Positions 23,985 through 32,126 are shown, counted from the stretch's first letter. The stretch is 49,048 bases of DNA from Lawsonibacter hominis (GCF_014287895.1 NZ_JACOPP010000023.1:1-49048), one strand, 5' to 3'. Translations and numbers: made by a program. The notes: generated by a model not told the origin, from the sequence alone.

Positions 23985-25760
23985 ATGTATTATTCCAGCG
24001 GTAACTATGAAGCGTTTGCCCGTCCGGAAAAGCCGGAGGGCGTGGAGCGCAAGTCTGCCTATATCGTGGGCTCCGGCCTGGCGGCCCTGACCGCCGCCTG
24101 CTATCTGGTCCGGGACGGCCGGATGAAGGGCGAACGGGTGCACATTCTGGAGAAGGACGCGCTTCCCGGCGGCGCCTGCGACGGCTATCACTACGATAAC
24201 GTGGGCTATGTCATGCGGGGCGGCCGCGAGATGGACAACCATTTTGAGGTCATGTGGGATCTCTTCCGCTCGATCCCCTCCATTGAGACCGAGGGGATCA
24301 GCGTGCTGGACGAGTACTACTGGCTCAACAAGCACGACCCCAACTACTCCCTTATGCGGGCTACCATCAACCGGGGCATGGACGCCCACACCGATGGAAT
24401 GTTTGCCCTGTCCGACAAGGGCGCCCTGGAGATCATGAAGCTGTTTTTTACCCCGGATGAGAAGCTGTATGACCTGCGCATCGACGAGGTCTTCGACGAG
24501 GAGGTGCTGAACTCCAACTTCTGGATGTACTGGCGGACCATGTTCGCGTTTGAAAACTGGCACAGCGCCCTGGAGATGAAGCTCTACCTCAAGCGTTTCA
24601 TCCACCACGTGGGCGGCCTTCCGGACTTCAAGGCCCTGCGCTTTACCAAGTACAACCAGTATGAGTCCATGATCCTGCCCATGATCCAGTATCTGCAGGA
24701 TCACAACGTCCAGTTCCACTACCACACCCAGGTGGTCAATGTGGAGTTTGAGATCCGGCCCGGCCGCAAGCAGGCCAAGCGCATCTGCGTGCTGCGGGAG
24801 GGCCAGGAGGACGCCATTGACCTGACGGAGGATGATTTGGTATTCATCACCAACGGCGGCTGCGTGGAAAATTCCGCCCTCGGCGACCAGAATCACCCTG
24901 CCCCCTTCCGCACCGAACTCAAGCCCGGCGGCGGCTGGGATATGTGGAAGAAGATCGCTGCGCAGGACCCCGCGTTCGGCCATCCGGACAAGTTCTGCAG
25001 CCATCCGGAGATGAGCAACTGGATGTCAGCTACCGTGACCACGCTGGATGAGCGCATCGTACCCTATCTCAAGAACATCTGCAAGCGGGACCCCTTCAGC
25101 GGCAAGGTGGTCACGGGCGGTATCGTCACGGTGCGGGATTCCGGCTGGCTCATGAGCTGGACCTTCAATCGCCAGCCCCAGTTCCGCGATCAGCCCAAGG
25201 GGCAGCTGGTGGGCTGGATCTACGGGCTGTTCAGCGACCGGAGCGGCAACTATGTCCACAAGGCCATGCGGGAGTGTACCGGCAAGGAGATCTGCATGGA
25301 GTGGCTCTATCACCTGGGGGTGCCCGAGGACCAGATCGAGGATCTGGCCGAGCACAGCGCCAACACCGTGCCCTGTATGATGCCCTATATCACCGCCTTT
25401 TTCATGCCGCGCGCCGCCGGGGACCGGCCGGACGTGGTGCCTGAGGGCAGCGTGAACTTTGCATTCCTGGGGCAGTTCGCAGAGACGAAGCGGGACACCA
25501 TCTTCACCACCGAATACTCCATGCGTACCGGAATGGAGGCGGTGTACACGCTGCTGAACATCGACCGGGGCGTGCCTGAGGTCTGGGGGAGCACCTATGA
25601 CGTGCGGGATCTGCTCAACGCTACCGTACAGCTGCGGGACGGGAAAAAACTGACCGATCTGGACCTGGGCTTCAAGGAGCGCATCGCGCTGAAGGAGGTC
25701 CTGAAGAAGCTGGAGGGGACCGACCTGGAGAAGCTGTTGAAGGAATACAACGTAATCTGA
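23985..25760 (+). CDS. ohyA: Oleate hydratase (MCRA family)
   Basis: A 591-residue FAD-dependent fatty-acid hydratase, the usual length for the Staphylococcus-type enzyme. The FAD dinucleotide motif is G29-S-G31-L-A-A near the N-terminus. The catalytic E82 lies in RGGREMDNHFE, and Y201 matches the second catalytic residue of characterised enzymes. The enzyme adds water to the cis-9 double bond of oleic or linoleic acid, giving 10-hydroxystearic or 10-hydroxy-12-octadecenoic acid, and helps detoxify host unsaturated fatty acids at the inner membrane face. ACAGGAGGAAC precedes the ATG. It is preceded by a TetR regulator and its own terminator, and followed by a perfect palindrome. Confidence 0.96.
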   Translation: MYYSSGNYEAFARPEKPEGVERKSAYIVGSGLAALTAACYLVRDGRMKGERVHILEKDALPGGACDGYHYDNVGYVMRGGREMDNHFEVMWDLFRSIPSIETEGISVLDEYYWLNKHDPNYSLMRATINRGMDAHTDGMFALSDKGALEIMKLFFTPDEKLYDLRIDEVFDEEVLNSNFWMYWRTMFAFENWHSALEMKLYLKRFIHHVGGLPDFKALRFTKYNQYESMILPMIQYLQDHNVQFHYHTQVVNVEFEIRPGRKQAKRICVLREGQEDAIDLTEDDLVFITNGGCVENSALGDQNHPAPFRTELKPGGGWDMWKKIAAQDPAFGHPDKFCSHPEMSNWMSATVTTLDERIVPYLKNICKRDPFSGKVVTGGIVTVRDSGWLMSWTFNRQPQFRDQPKGQLVGWIYGLFSDRSGNYVHKAMRECTGKEICMEWLYHLGVPEDQIEDLAEHSANTVPCMMPYITAFFMPRAAGDRPDVVPEGSVNFAFLGQFAETKRDTIFTTEYSMRTGMEAVYTLLNIDRGVPEVWGSTYDVRDLLNATVQLRDGKKLTDLDLGFKERIALKEVLKKLEGTDLEKLLKEYNVI

Positions 25761-25766
25761 ATCGGA

Positions 25767-25802
25767 GGAACGGCCGCCGCAGGATCCTGCGGCGGCCGTT
25801 CC
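25767..25802. terminator. Perfect 36-nt palindrome after ohyA
   Basis: GGAACGGCCGCCGCAGGA (25767-25784) directly followed by its reverse complement (25785-25802), with no spacer and no T-run. It could act as a hairpin at the 3' end of the ohyA mRNA or as a binding site. Confidence 0.6.
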
Positions 25803-25836
25803 GCGCCGGAAAAACGCCGAAACCTTCGTATAAGGC

Positions 25837-25865
25837 TTGACCATACCGCCGGAATCAGGTAAACT
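25837..25865 (+). promoter_or_regulatory. Promoter for the SLC13-like permease gene
   Basis: -35 TTGACC (25837-25842), 17-nt spacer, -10 TAAACT (25860-25865). Transcription would start near 25872. Confidence 0.75.
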
Positions 25866-25896
25866 TAGAGACCAAGGTAAGGCGGAACATCGGGAG

Positions 25897-25923
25897 AAAA
25901 GCCACCCGCCGGGGTGGCTTTTT
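25897..25923 (+). terminator. Terminator-like hairpin inside the permease leader (candidate attenuator)
   Basis: AAAA then GCCACCC (25901-25907), GCCG, GGGTGGC (25912-25918), then TTTTT (25919-25923). It lies about 25 nt after the predicted start of transcription and 30 nt before the ATG at 25954, so it would cut most transcripts unless overcome. No antiterminator stem was identified. Confidence 0.65.
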
Positions 25924-25953
25924 GCCTGCCTGGGGCGGGAAGGAGAGAGGGAC

Positions 25954-27084
25954 ATGAGGCAAACGGGACTCCGGATGCTGTCCTGGCTGCGGCGGGAGCC
26001 GGTGCTGTGTATTTCCGCCGTATGTGCGGCGCTTTCCATGCTGCTTACGCCGCCCTCGGCCGCTTATCTCAATTATGTGGACTGGCGCGTCATCTCCCTG
26101 CTGTTCTGCCTGATGGCGGTGGTGGCGGGGCTGCAGGACTGCGGGGTGTTCGCCGTGCTGGCCCAGCGGCTGCTGGCGGGAGAGAAGCGCCTGCGCTTTG
26201 TCACGCTGGTACTGGTGCTGCTGCCGTTTTTTACCTCCATGCTGGTAACCAACGATGTGGCCCTCATCACCTTTGTTCCCTTTTCCATTCTGGTACTGGG
26301 CCTCATCGGGCGCACGGAGCGGCTGGCCTATGTGGTGGTCCTGCAGACCATCGCCGCTAACCTGGGCAGCATGGCCACGCCGGTGGGCAATCCTCAGAAT
26401 CTCTATCTGTACGCCACCTATGAACTCACGCCGGGGCAGTTTTTTACCGCAGTGCTCCCGCTGGTGCTGGCGAGCCTGGCAGGGCTGACCGCGGCGGCGG
26501 TATGGGGCCGGCCGGAGAGCATCCGGGTGGCTTTTCCGCAGCCGGTTCGGGTCCGCCGGCCGGGCCGGCTGGGACTGATGTGCCTTTTGTTCGTTTTGTG
26601 CCTGCTCTGCGTATGCCGCCTTCTGCCCTATCCGGCTCTGGTGGCCGTGGTGCTTTCAGCGCTGGTGATTTTTGGACGGGATTTGTTCCGGCGGCTGGAT
26701 TACGCTTTGCTGCTCACCTTTGTCTGCTTCTTCCTCTTCGCCGGGAACGTCGGCGCCAACCCGGCGGTAAGGGAGGTCCTGACGGCGGTGCTTGCCCGGA
26801 ATACCGCTCTGGCCTCGGGGATCGCCAGCCAGGTCATCAGCAACGTGCCCGCGGCGGTGCTGCTGTCCGGCTTCACAGCGGACTGGCGTGGGCTGCTGAT
26901 CGGAGTGAATGTGGGGGGGCTGGGCACGCCCATCGCCTCTTTGGCCAGCCTGATTTCCCTCAAGGCCTATCTGCGCAGCGCGGGTGCGCGGCCGGGGCGC
27001 TACCTGGCGGTGTTTCTGCTGGCCAACGGGATCGCGCTGGCCGTCCTGTGCGCCTGCGCCTGGCTGCTGGGGCGGCTGCAGTGA
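25954..27084 (+). CDS. SLC13/ArsB-type anion permease
   Basis: A 376-residue membrane protein with about 10-11 helices. It has the ion-transporter superfamily features LLPFFTSMLVTNDVALITFVPF (cited as its ends LLPFF and FVPF), NLGSMATPVGNPQNLYLY, and the second-half repeat SQVISNVPAAVLLSGFT followed by NVGGLGTPIASLASLI. The start at 25954 has AAGGAGAGAGG just upstream. Related proteins carry dicarboxylates, citrate, sulfate or arsenite with sodium or protons; the substrate here is unknown. It is shorter than SLC13 carriers (about 450-500) and nearer to the compact YbiR/ArsB-like forms. The leader has a promoter followed by a terminator-like hairpin. Confidence 0.82.
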   Translation: MRQTGLRMLSWLRREPVLCISAVCAALSMLLTPPSAAYLNYVDWRVISLLFCLMAVVAGLQDCGVFAVLAQRLLAGEKRLRFVTLVLVLLPFFTSMLVTNDVALITFVPFSILVLGLIGRTERLAYVVVLQTIAANLGSMATPVGNPQNLYLYATYELTPGQFFTAVLPLVLASLAGLTAAAVWGRPESIRVAFPQPVRVRRPGRLGLMCLLFVLCLLCVCRLLPYPALVAVVLSALVIFGRDLFRRLDYALLLTFVCFFLFAGNVGANPAVREVLTAVLARNTALASGIASQVISNVPAAVLLSGFTADWRGLLIGVNVGGLGTPIASLASLISLKAYLRSAGARPGRYLAVFLLANGIALAVLCACAWLLGRLQ

Positions 27085-27092
27085 ATTTGGTC

Positions 27093-27121
27093 TTGCCAGT
27101 GCGGCGCGGCTGGGATATAAT
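27093..27121 (+). promoter_or_regulatory. Promoter for the radical-SAM/DUF2344 pair
   Basis: -35 TTGCCA (27093-27098), 17-nt spacer, -10 TATAAT (27116-27121), about 49 nt before the ATG at 27170. Confidence 0.85.
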
Positions 27122-27169
27122 AATACGGCTTTTTTATCCTGAAGAATGATCGTCTGAGAGGCTTCGTCT

Positions 27170-29011
27170 ATGAATCGTACGTTAGAGCACATCCTCCCCC
27201 GGGTACAAAAGCCGGCGCGGTATACCGGCGGGGAGTACAACGCGGTGGTGAAGGACCGGCATAGGGTGGATACCCGCTATGCCCTTTGCTTTCCGGATAC
27301 CTATGAGATCGGGATGTCCAATTTGGGGATGCGCATCCTCTACGGGGTGATGAACCAGATGGAGGGCGTCTGGTGCGAGCGGGTATTCGCCCCCTGGGGC
27401 GACATGGAGGAGGAGATGCGCCGGGAGGGCGTTTCCCTCTACGGCCTGGAGAGCGGAGACCCCATCGCCGATTTCGACCTGATCGGCTTCTCCCTGGGCT
27501 ATGAGATGGCCTACTCCAATGTGCTCAACATGCTGGATCTGGCAGGACTGCCCCTGCGTTCGGAGGAGCGCCGGGGCCTTTCCCCCATTGTAGTGGCGGG
27601 GGGTACCTGCGCCTTCAATCCGGAGCCGCTCTCCCCCTTTGTGGACGTTTTCGCCCTGGGCGAGGGGGAGGATGTGAGTGTGGAACTCATCCAGCTCTAC
27701 CGCCGGGCCCGCGAGGAGTGCTGGAGCAAGGAGGAGTTCCTGTCTGCCGCCGCCCAGGTGCCGGGATTGTACGTACCTTCCCTCTATGAGGTGCGCTATC
27801 AGCCCGACGGTACCGTGGCGCAGATCGAGCCGCTGGAGGGCGCGCCCCTCCCGGTGACCAAACGCATCGTACAGGACTTCAACAAGAGTTATTTCCCGGT
27901 GAAGACCATCGTGCCCTCCACCGAGATCGTCCACGACCGGGTGATGCTGGAGGTGTTCCGCGGCTGCATCCGCGGCTGCCGTTTCTGCCAGGCGGGGTAC
28001 GCCTACCGGCCCGTGCGGCCCAGAGACCCCAAGCTCCTGCTGGAGCAGGGCATTGCCGCCTGCAAGGATTCCGGCTACCAGGAGATGACCCTCTCCAGTC
28101 TGTCCACCAGCGATTACCGTCCGCTGGAGCAGCTGTGCGACGGGCTGCTGGACTGGTGCGAGCCCAACCGGGTCTCCCTGTCGCTGCCCTCGCTCCGGGC
28201 GGACAATTTCTCACTGGGGCTGATGGAGCGGGTGCAGCACGTGCGCAAGTCGGGGCTCACCTTCGCGCCCGAGGCGGGCACCCAGCGCCTGAGGGACGCC
28301 ATCAATAAAAATGTAACGGAGGAGGAGATCCTCCGCTCCTGCCGTACCGCCTTCTCCGGCGGGTGGAGCAGCGTGAAGCTCTACTTCATGCTGGGCCTGC
28401 CCACCGAGACCGACGAGGACGTGCTGGGCATCGCCGACCTGGCGGAAAAGATCTATCAGGCCTGGAAAGAGACCACCCCCAATCCCCGCCGGGGGGTGAA
28501 CATCACCGTTTCCACCGCCTTTTTCGTGCCCAAGCCCCACACCGCCTTCCAGTGGGAGGGACAGATCAGCATGGAAGAGTACCACCGCCGGGTCAAGCTG
28601 CTGCGGGAGCACATGCGGGGGCGCTCCATCAAGTACAACTGGCACGATCCGGAGACCAGTTTTTTGGAGGCGGTCTTCTCCCGGGGCGACCGACGGCTGG
28701 CCGGCGTGCTGGAGGAGGCTTGGCGGCAGGGAGCCAAATTCGACGCGTGGAGCGAATATTTCGACTTCCAGCGCTGGATGCAGGCGTTCCGGACCTGCGG
28801 CGTGGACCCCAATTTCTACGCCGGGCGCGTCCGGGACCGGGAAGAGGTGCTCCCCTGGAGCGTGACCGCGACCGGCGTCTCCCAAGCGTTCCTGTGGCGG
28901 GAGCGGGAGCGGGCCTATCAGGCGGTCATCACCCCCGACTGCCGGGTGCAGTGCACCGGCTGCGGGGCGGACAAGCTCTATCCGGGAGGTGTTTGCGATG
29001 CCGAAGCATAG
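27170..29011 (+). CDS. TIGR03960-type B12-binding-fold/radical SAM protein
   Basis: A 613-residue radical SAM protein of the TIGR03960 kind. The N-terminal part (about 35-180) has a B12-binding-like fold (CFPDTYEIGMSNLGMRILYG; GFSLGYEMAYSNVLNMLDLAGL, cited in part). The 4Fe-4S site is C266-IRG-C270-RF-C273 in VFRGCIRGCRFCQAGY. The C-terminus has a further cysteine pair (VQCTGCGADKLYPGGVC). The next gene, overlapping by 14 nt, encodes the DUF2344 partner; in many Firmicutes the two are adjacent or fused and lie before rng-rplU-obgE. The biochemical function is unknown; a role in RNA or protein modification near ribosome genes has been suspected. A consensus promoter precedes it. Confidence 0.9.
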   Translation: MNRTLEHILPRVQKPARYTGGEYNAVVKDRHRVDTRYALCFPDTYEIGMSNLGMRILYGVMNQMEGVWCERVFAPWGDMEEEMRREGVSLYGLESGDPIADFDLIGFSLGYEMAYSNVLNMLDLAGLPLRSEERRGLSPIVVAGGTCAFNPEPLSPFVDVFALGEGEDVSVELIQLYRRAREECWSKEEFLSAAAQVPGLYVPSLYEVRYQPDGTVAQIEPLEGAPLPVTKRIVQDFNKSYFPVKTIVPSTEIVHDRVMLEVFRGCIRGCRFCQAGYAYRPVRPRDPKLLLEQGIAACKDSGYQEMTLSSLSTSDYRPLEQLCDGLLDWCEPNRVSLSLPSLRADNFSLGLMERVQHVRKSGLTFAPEAGTQRLRDAINKNVTEEEILRSCRTAFSGGWSSVKLYFMLGLPTETDEDVLGIADLAEKIYQAWKETTPNPRRGVNITVSTAFFVPKPHTAFQWEGQISMEEYHRRVKLLREHMRGRSIKYNWHDPETSFLEAVFSRGDRRLAGVLEEAWRQGAKFDAWSEYFDFQRWMQAFRTCGVDPNFYAGRVRDREEVLPWSVTATGVSQAFLWRERERAYQAVITPDCRVQCTGCGADKLYPGGVCDAEA

Positions 29012-29666
29012 GCTGGCCTTTTCCAAGGCGGACACTGCCAAATATATCTCCCACCTGGATCTGATGCGCACCTTCCAGCGCGCCTTTCTCCGGGCGGGAC
29101 TGCCCATCAAGCATACCGAGGGCTTCAACCCACACGCGTTTGTTTCCATCCCGCTTCCCTTGTCGGTGGGATACTCCAGCGCCTGCGAGGTGCTGGAGTG
29201 CGAGCTGCTGGGCGAGGTGGACCGGGATACAGTCCCCGCCCGCATGACGGCAGCCCTGCCCGCGGGCATCACGGTGCACCGCTGCTACGAGGCCGCGCGG
29301 CCCGTGAAGGAGCTGTGCTGGGTCAACTACATCGTCACCCTGGAGTATGAGGCGGGCGCGCCCTTCGGGGCGGAACGGGCCATCCAGGAGCTGCTGGCGC
29401 GCGCGTCTCTGGTGGTGGCCAAGCGCTCCAAAAAGGCCAAGAGCGGCCAGACCGAGGTGGATCTGATTCCCCTCATCGCCCGCTCCACCGTGGAGGAGCG
29501 GCGGGACACCATCGGCCTGGACCTCGTTATCCGGGCCCAGAATCCCGGCCTTAACCCGGAGCTGGTCGTCTCCGCCATTCGCAGCGAATGCCCCGATATG
29601 GCGCCTGATTTCGTTTCCTTTCACCGCCGCGCGGTGCTGGACGGGGATTTTCAGCCCTGGGAGTGA
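28998..29666 (+). CDS. DUF2344 (TIGR03936) radical-SAM-associated protein
   Basis: A 222-residue protein of the DUF2344 family. It begins RLAFSKADTAKYISHLDLMR and continues with AFLRAGLPIKHTEGFNPH and SIPLPLSVGYSSACEVLE, the conserved N-terminal blocks. The ATG at 28998 is chosen over a GTG at 28989 because GGGAGGTG is best spaced for the ATG. It overlaps the end of the radical SAM gene by 14 nt, so the two are co-translated. The function is unknown; it probably presents or modifies the substrate of its partner. No rng or rplU gene follows here; instead there is a hairpin repeat and an insertion element. Confidence 0.88.
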   Translation: MPKHRLAFSKADTAKYISHLDLMRTFQRAFLRAGLPIKHTEGFNPHAFVSIPLPLSVGYSSACEVLECELLGEVDRDTVPARMTAALPAGITVHRCYEAARPVKELCWVNYIVTLEYEAGAPFGAERAIQELLARASLVVAKRSKKAKSGQTEVDLIPLIARSTVEERRDTIGLDLVIRAQNPGLNPELVVSAIRSECPDMAPDFVSFHRRAVLDGDFQPWE

Positions 29667-29852
29667 CCGGCCCTTCCGTCTGCTGAAAAGCCGAAAGCGT
29701 ATGCGGAAAGGCAACCCTTTTTGCACAAGAGAAGGTCCTCGTCAGCGGTTCGCCGCCGCCCCTGCGCTGAAGCCGGCCCTGCGGGCGTGCTGCAGCGCTG
29801 CGAAACAATGCCCGTATGTTTGAAACACGTGTGGAACGCGTTTGATATGCGG

Positions 29853-29888
29853 AAGGGCCCCGGCCGCTCAGAGAGCGGCCGGGGCCCT
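29853..29888. repeat. 36-nt palindromic repeat, copy 1
   Basis: AA then GGGCCCCGGCCGCTC (29855-29869), AGA, GAGCGGCCGGGGCCC (29873-29887), T. All 36 bases recur at 30810-30845 on the other side of the IS200-type element. The surrounding 369-nt gap 29667-30035 has no gene; a 16-nt palindrome ACTCGCTT/AAGCGAGT follows at 29892-29907. Confidence 0.85.
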
Positions 29889-29927
29889 CAGACTCGCTTA
29901 AGCGAGTTCCGCGGGAGGCGGAACAAA

Positions 29928-30600
29928 TAGCCACCCGCTCTGCGGGTGAGGTTAAAAATTTAAATAGAGCCGCACCGATGGTAAACTGATGGATGTTCAG
30001 GCCATCAAAAAAACCAAGAAAGACGGTGAAGCTCTATGGCAAACAGTCTAGCACACAGCAAATGGGTGTGCAAGTATCATGTGGTATTCACACCAAAGTA
30101 CCGGAGGAAGATGGACTATTGGGGGATGCGGGAAGACATCCGAGACATTATCCGGGATCTATGCAAGCGGAAAGGAGTAGCAATTATAGAAGGAAAAGTG
30201 ATGCCGGACCACATCCATCTGCTATTATCGATACCGCCGAAGTATTCAGTATCCAGCTTCATGGGATATCGAAAAGGGAAAAACGCAATGATGATATACG
30301 AGCGGCACGCAAATTTAAAGTACAAATATGGCAACCGGCATTTCTGGGCAACCGGGTACTACGTCAGTACAGTAGGGTTACAGGAGAAGGCCCTGAGGAA
30401 GTATATCCAGGAGCAAGAGAAACAGGATCAGATAGAAGATAAGGTAAGCACCAAGGAATACGAAAACCCTTTTAAGGGTCAAGCGAGGTAATCAATCCAC
30501 AATGGCCTGAACATAGTGAAGGCCAGCGTCTTTTAGGCGCTGGCCGTACTATGCCCTTATAGGGCTTTTTCAAGCCACCCCTTTCAGGGGTGGTCTTGAC
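29928..30600 (+). mobile_element. IS200-type insertion sequence (single tnpA, subterminal hairpins)
   Basis: About 670 bp. The left end has hairpin CACCCGC/GCGGGTG (29932-29938, 29942-29948) and the right end CCACCCC/GGGGTGG (30575-30581, 30587-30593). Both sit in similar AGCCACCC contexts, as expected for the ends recognised by HUH transposases. There are no inverted terminal repeats or target duplication, again as in IS200/IS605. A strong hairpin GGCCAGCG/CGCTGGCC follows the transposase gene. Exact ends are estimates. Confidence 0.75.
30036..30491 (+). CDS. tnpA: IS200 family HUH transposase TnpA
   Basis: A 151-residue Y1 transposase, the usual IS200 length. It starts HSKWVCKYHVVFTPKYRR. 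The HUH metal site is H59-I-H61 in MPDHIHLLLS and the catalytic tyrosine is in GYYVSTVG (Y108 or Y109). All key residues are present and the frame is open, so it may be active. It cuts and joins single-stranded DNA at hairpin ends. No tnpB (RNA-guided nuclease) gene accompanies it. Base composition (about 45% GC) is well below that of the neighbours, a sign of recent arrival. The ATG at 30036 is used; it has only a weak ribosome site (GACGGTGAAG), common in IS200, which keeps expression low. Confidence 0.95.
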   Translation: MANSLAHSKWVCKYHVVFTPKYRRKMDYWGMREDIRDIIRDLCKRKGVAIIEGKVMPDHIHLLLSIPPKYSVSSFMGYRKGKNAMMIYERHANLKYKYGNRHFWATGYYVSTVGLQEKALRKYIQEQEKQDQIEDKVSTKEYENPFKGQAR

Positions 30601-30674
30601 TCTCGAAAAACCCTCCTGAGGAAGGGCCTGGCAGAGTTGAGTCGTCCGCAGACGACGGAAGGAAAGGAAGCTCC

Positions 30675-30845
30675 GTCATTTCCGGCGACATGCGCGTCGG
30701 AAATGACACCTCTCATGACGGACAGGGCGACTTTTCTGCAAGAATCGAGCCCTGTCCGTCATGCATCCCTCTGTCGAAAAAGGCCAAGAAGGGCCTTTTT
30801 CGACAAGCCAAGGGCCCCGGCCGCTCAGAGAGCGGCCGGGGCCCT
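30675..30845. repeat. Cluster of four hairpins including copy 2 of the 36-nt palindromic repeat
   Basis: GTCATTTCC (30675-30683)/GGAAATGAC (30699-30707); CATGACGGACAGGGC (30714-30728)/GCCCTGTCCGTCATG (30749-30763); TGTCGAAAAAGGCC (30772-30785)/GGCCTTTTTCGACA (30792-30805); and GGGCCCCGGCCGCTC (30812-30826)/GAGCGGCCGGGGCCC (30830-30844). All arms are perfect. The 384-nt gap 30492-30875 holds no gene beyond the right end of the insertion element. The first hairpin corresponds to the one at 4618-4650. Confidence 0.85.
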
Positions 30846-30875
30846 TGGCACAGGCGGGGAGCGGAAGCGCTGGCC

Positions 30876-31457
30876 TCATTCCACATCGATGGGGTCTACC
30901 TCCACGGGCATGCGCTTGCGCAGCTCCTTTGTCAGGCGGGTCACCTTGACGATGGCCCAAAGATCGGAGAGCCCTTCATAGATGAAGACCACGCCGATGA
31001 GCATGATCAGCGCTTCCGCAGCCAGATAGGGCTGGAAGACCACCAAAAGACCCAGCGCCACAGAGACCAGGGAGAGAATGAGCGTGATGAACCAACGGCC
31101 ATACTCCAGACGGTGCAGTTCGAAGGCGCGCTTCAGGTTCAACAGGCCGTCGATGACGATAAAAATGCCCATGATGACGGGCAGAATGGAGGCCACGACC
31201 TTGGGCTGCAGCAGGAAAAAGGCGCCGATGCCGGCGGCCACGATCCCCAGGAACAGTTCAAAGGCGAAGCCGCCCTTCCGGCTGACGAAAAAGCTGATGA
31301 TGGCGACCAGACCATAGATGGCCAGAACGGCGCCGAAGGCGTAGCAGATCACGGTGGTGGCGGTGCCCGGCCAAATGAGCAGCACCAGGCCCAGCGCAAG
31401 GTAGAGAATGGAGGCCAGAAGGAAGCTGAGCTTCCTGTTTTTCAGGTATTCGTTCAC
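30876..31457 (-). CDS. DUF308 (HdeD-like) membrane protein
   Basis: A 193-residue integral membrane protein with six predicted helices in three similar pairs, each with the DUF308 pattern (LALGLVLLIWPGTATTVICYAFGAVLAIYG cited in part; GIGAFFLLQPKVVASILPVIMGIFIVIDG cited in part; ALGLLVVFQPYLAAEALIMLIGVVFIYEG cited in part). HdeD of E. coli gives acid resistance at high cell density; the role in Firmicutes is unknown. The start is GTG at 31457 with AAAGGTGA 5-6 nt upstream. A possible minus-strand -10 (TATACT, 31601-31596) lies upstream with a poor -35. The charged C-terminal tail (RLTKELRKRMPVEVDPIDVE) is cytoplasmic. Confidence 0.85.
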   Translation of the reverse strand: MNEYLKNRKLSFLLASILYLALGLVLLIWPGTATTVICYAFGAVLAIYGLVAIISFFVSRKGGFAFELFLGIVAAGIGAFFLLQPKVVASILPVIMGIFIVIDGLLNLKRAFELHRLEYGRWFITLILSLVSVALGLLVVFQPYLAAEALIMLIGVVFIYEGLSDLWAIVKVTRLTKELRKRMPVEVDPIDVE

Positions 31458-31649
31458 GTCAAATCACCTTTCCCGACGGTTTCGTCAAAGAAGTGGGATG
31501 GAAGGAAGGCGTCTCCGGCGGCGGAGTTTGTCCGCCGGCAAACACGCCGCGCACTTCCAACGGATCGTCACATGGTTTGGGCGCCGTTTGAGGATAGTAT
31601 ACCGCTTTGCGGAGAAAAAATCATTAGACAGATGGGATGGAACGTCCAA

Positions 31650-32123
31650 TCACTGCCAGTTTTTACACACGTCGATCCAGCCCAGCGCGTTGGAGAGGGA
31701 AAACAGTTCCGCACAGCTCAGACGCACGGCGGAAGCGGCGTTGCCCGCGGCGGGGTAGACGGTCTCGAAGCGCCGGAGGGAGACGTCCAGATAGGTCTTT
31801 ACGTCTGCACGTTCGATGGCGAAGGGGCAAACGCCACCCACCGCATGACCGGTGAACGAGAGCACCTGCTCCGGGGTGAGCATGGTGGCCTTGGTATGGA
31901 ATTGGGCCTTAAACTTCGGATTGTCGATCTTTGCGTCTCCTGCGCAGACGATGAGTACGCAGCCCCCGTCCACCGCAAAGGAGAGGGTCTTGGCGATGTG
32001 TGCGCTCTCACAGCCCACGGCCTGAGCGGCCAGCTCCACCGTGGCGCTGGATACGCCGAACTCCTGGATGCGCGCTTCATAGCCGCGCGCACGCAGATAG
32101 TCCCGGCATGTTTCAATGGACAC
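31650..32123 (-). CDS. YbaK/EbsC family aminoacyl-tRNA deacylase
   Basis: A 157-residue single-domain YbaK/ProX-type protein that hydrolyses mischarged tRNA in trans. Family blocks are AAQAVGCESAHIAKTLSF with the conserved lysine (K45), VCAGDAKIDNPKFKA, and FTGHAVGGVCPFAI with the GHxxGGVxPF pattern. The start is GTG at 32123, just after the stop of the thioesterase gene, whose end supplies the ribosome site GGTGAG. The two are therefore co-translated. It could clear Cys-tRNA(Pro), Ala-tRNA(Pro) or similar; the tRNA substrate cannot be told. Confidence 0.9.
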   Translation of the reverse strand: MSIETCRDYLRARGYEARIQEFGVSSATVELAAQAVGCESAHIAKTLSFAVDGGCVLIVCAGDAKIDNPKFKAQFHTKATMLTPEQVLSFTGHAVGGVCPFAIERADVKTYLDVSLRRFETVYPAAGNAASAVRLSCAELFSLSNALGWIDVCKNWQ

Positions 32124-32126
32124 GGC

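Noticed and set aside
25767..25802. The 36-nt palindrome after ohyA as a normal rho-independent terminator
   Set aside because: It has no loop spacing and no T-tract, so it was recorded only as a possible 3' hairpin.
30036..30491. A RAYT (REP-associated) transposase because palindromic repeats flank it
   Set aside because: Its length, the GYYVSTVG tyrosine motif and subterminal hairpins fit IS200 TnpA better than RAYT proteins; the flanking repeats lie outside the likely element ends.
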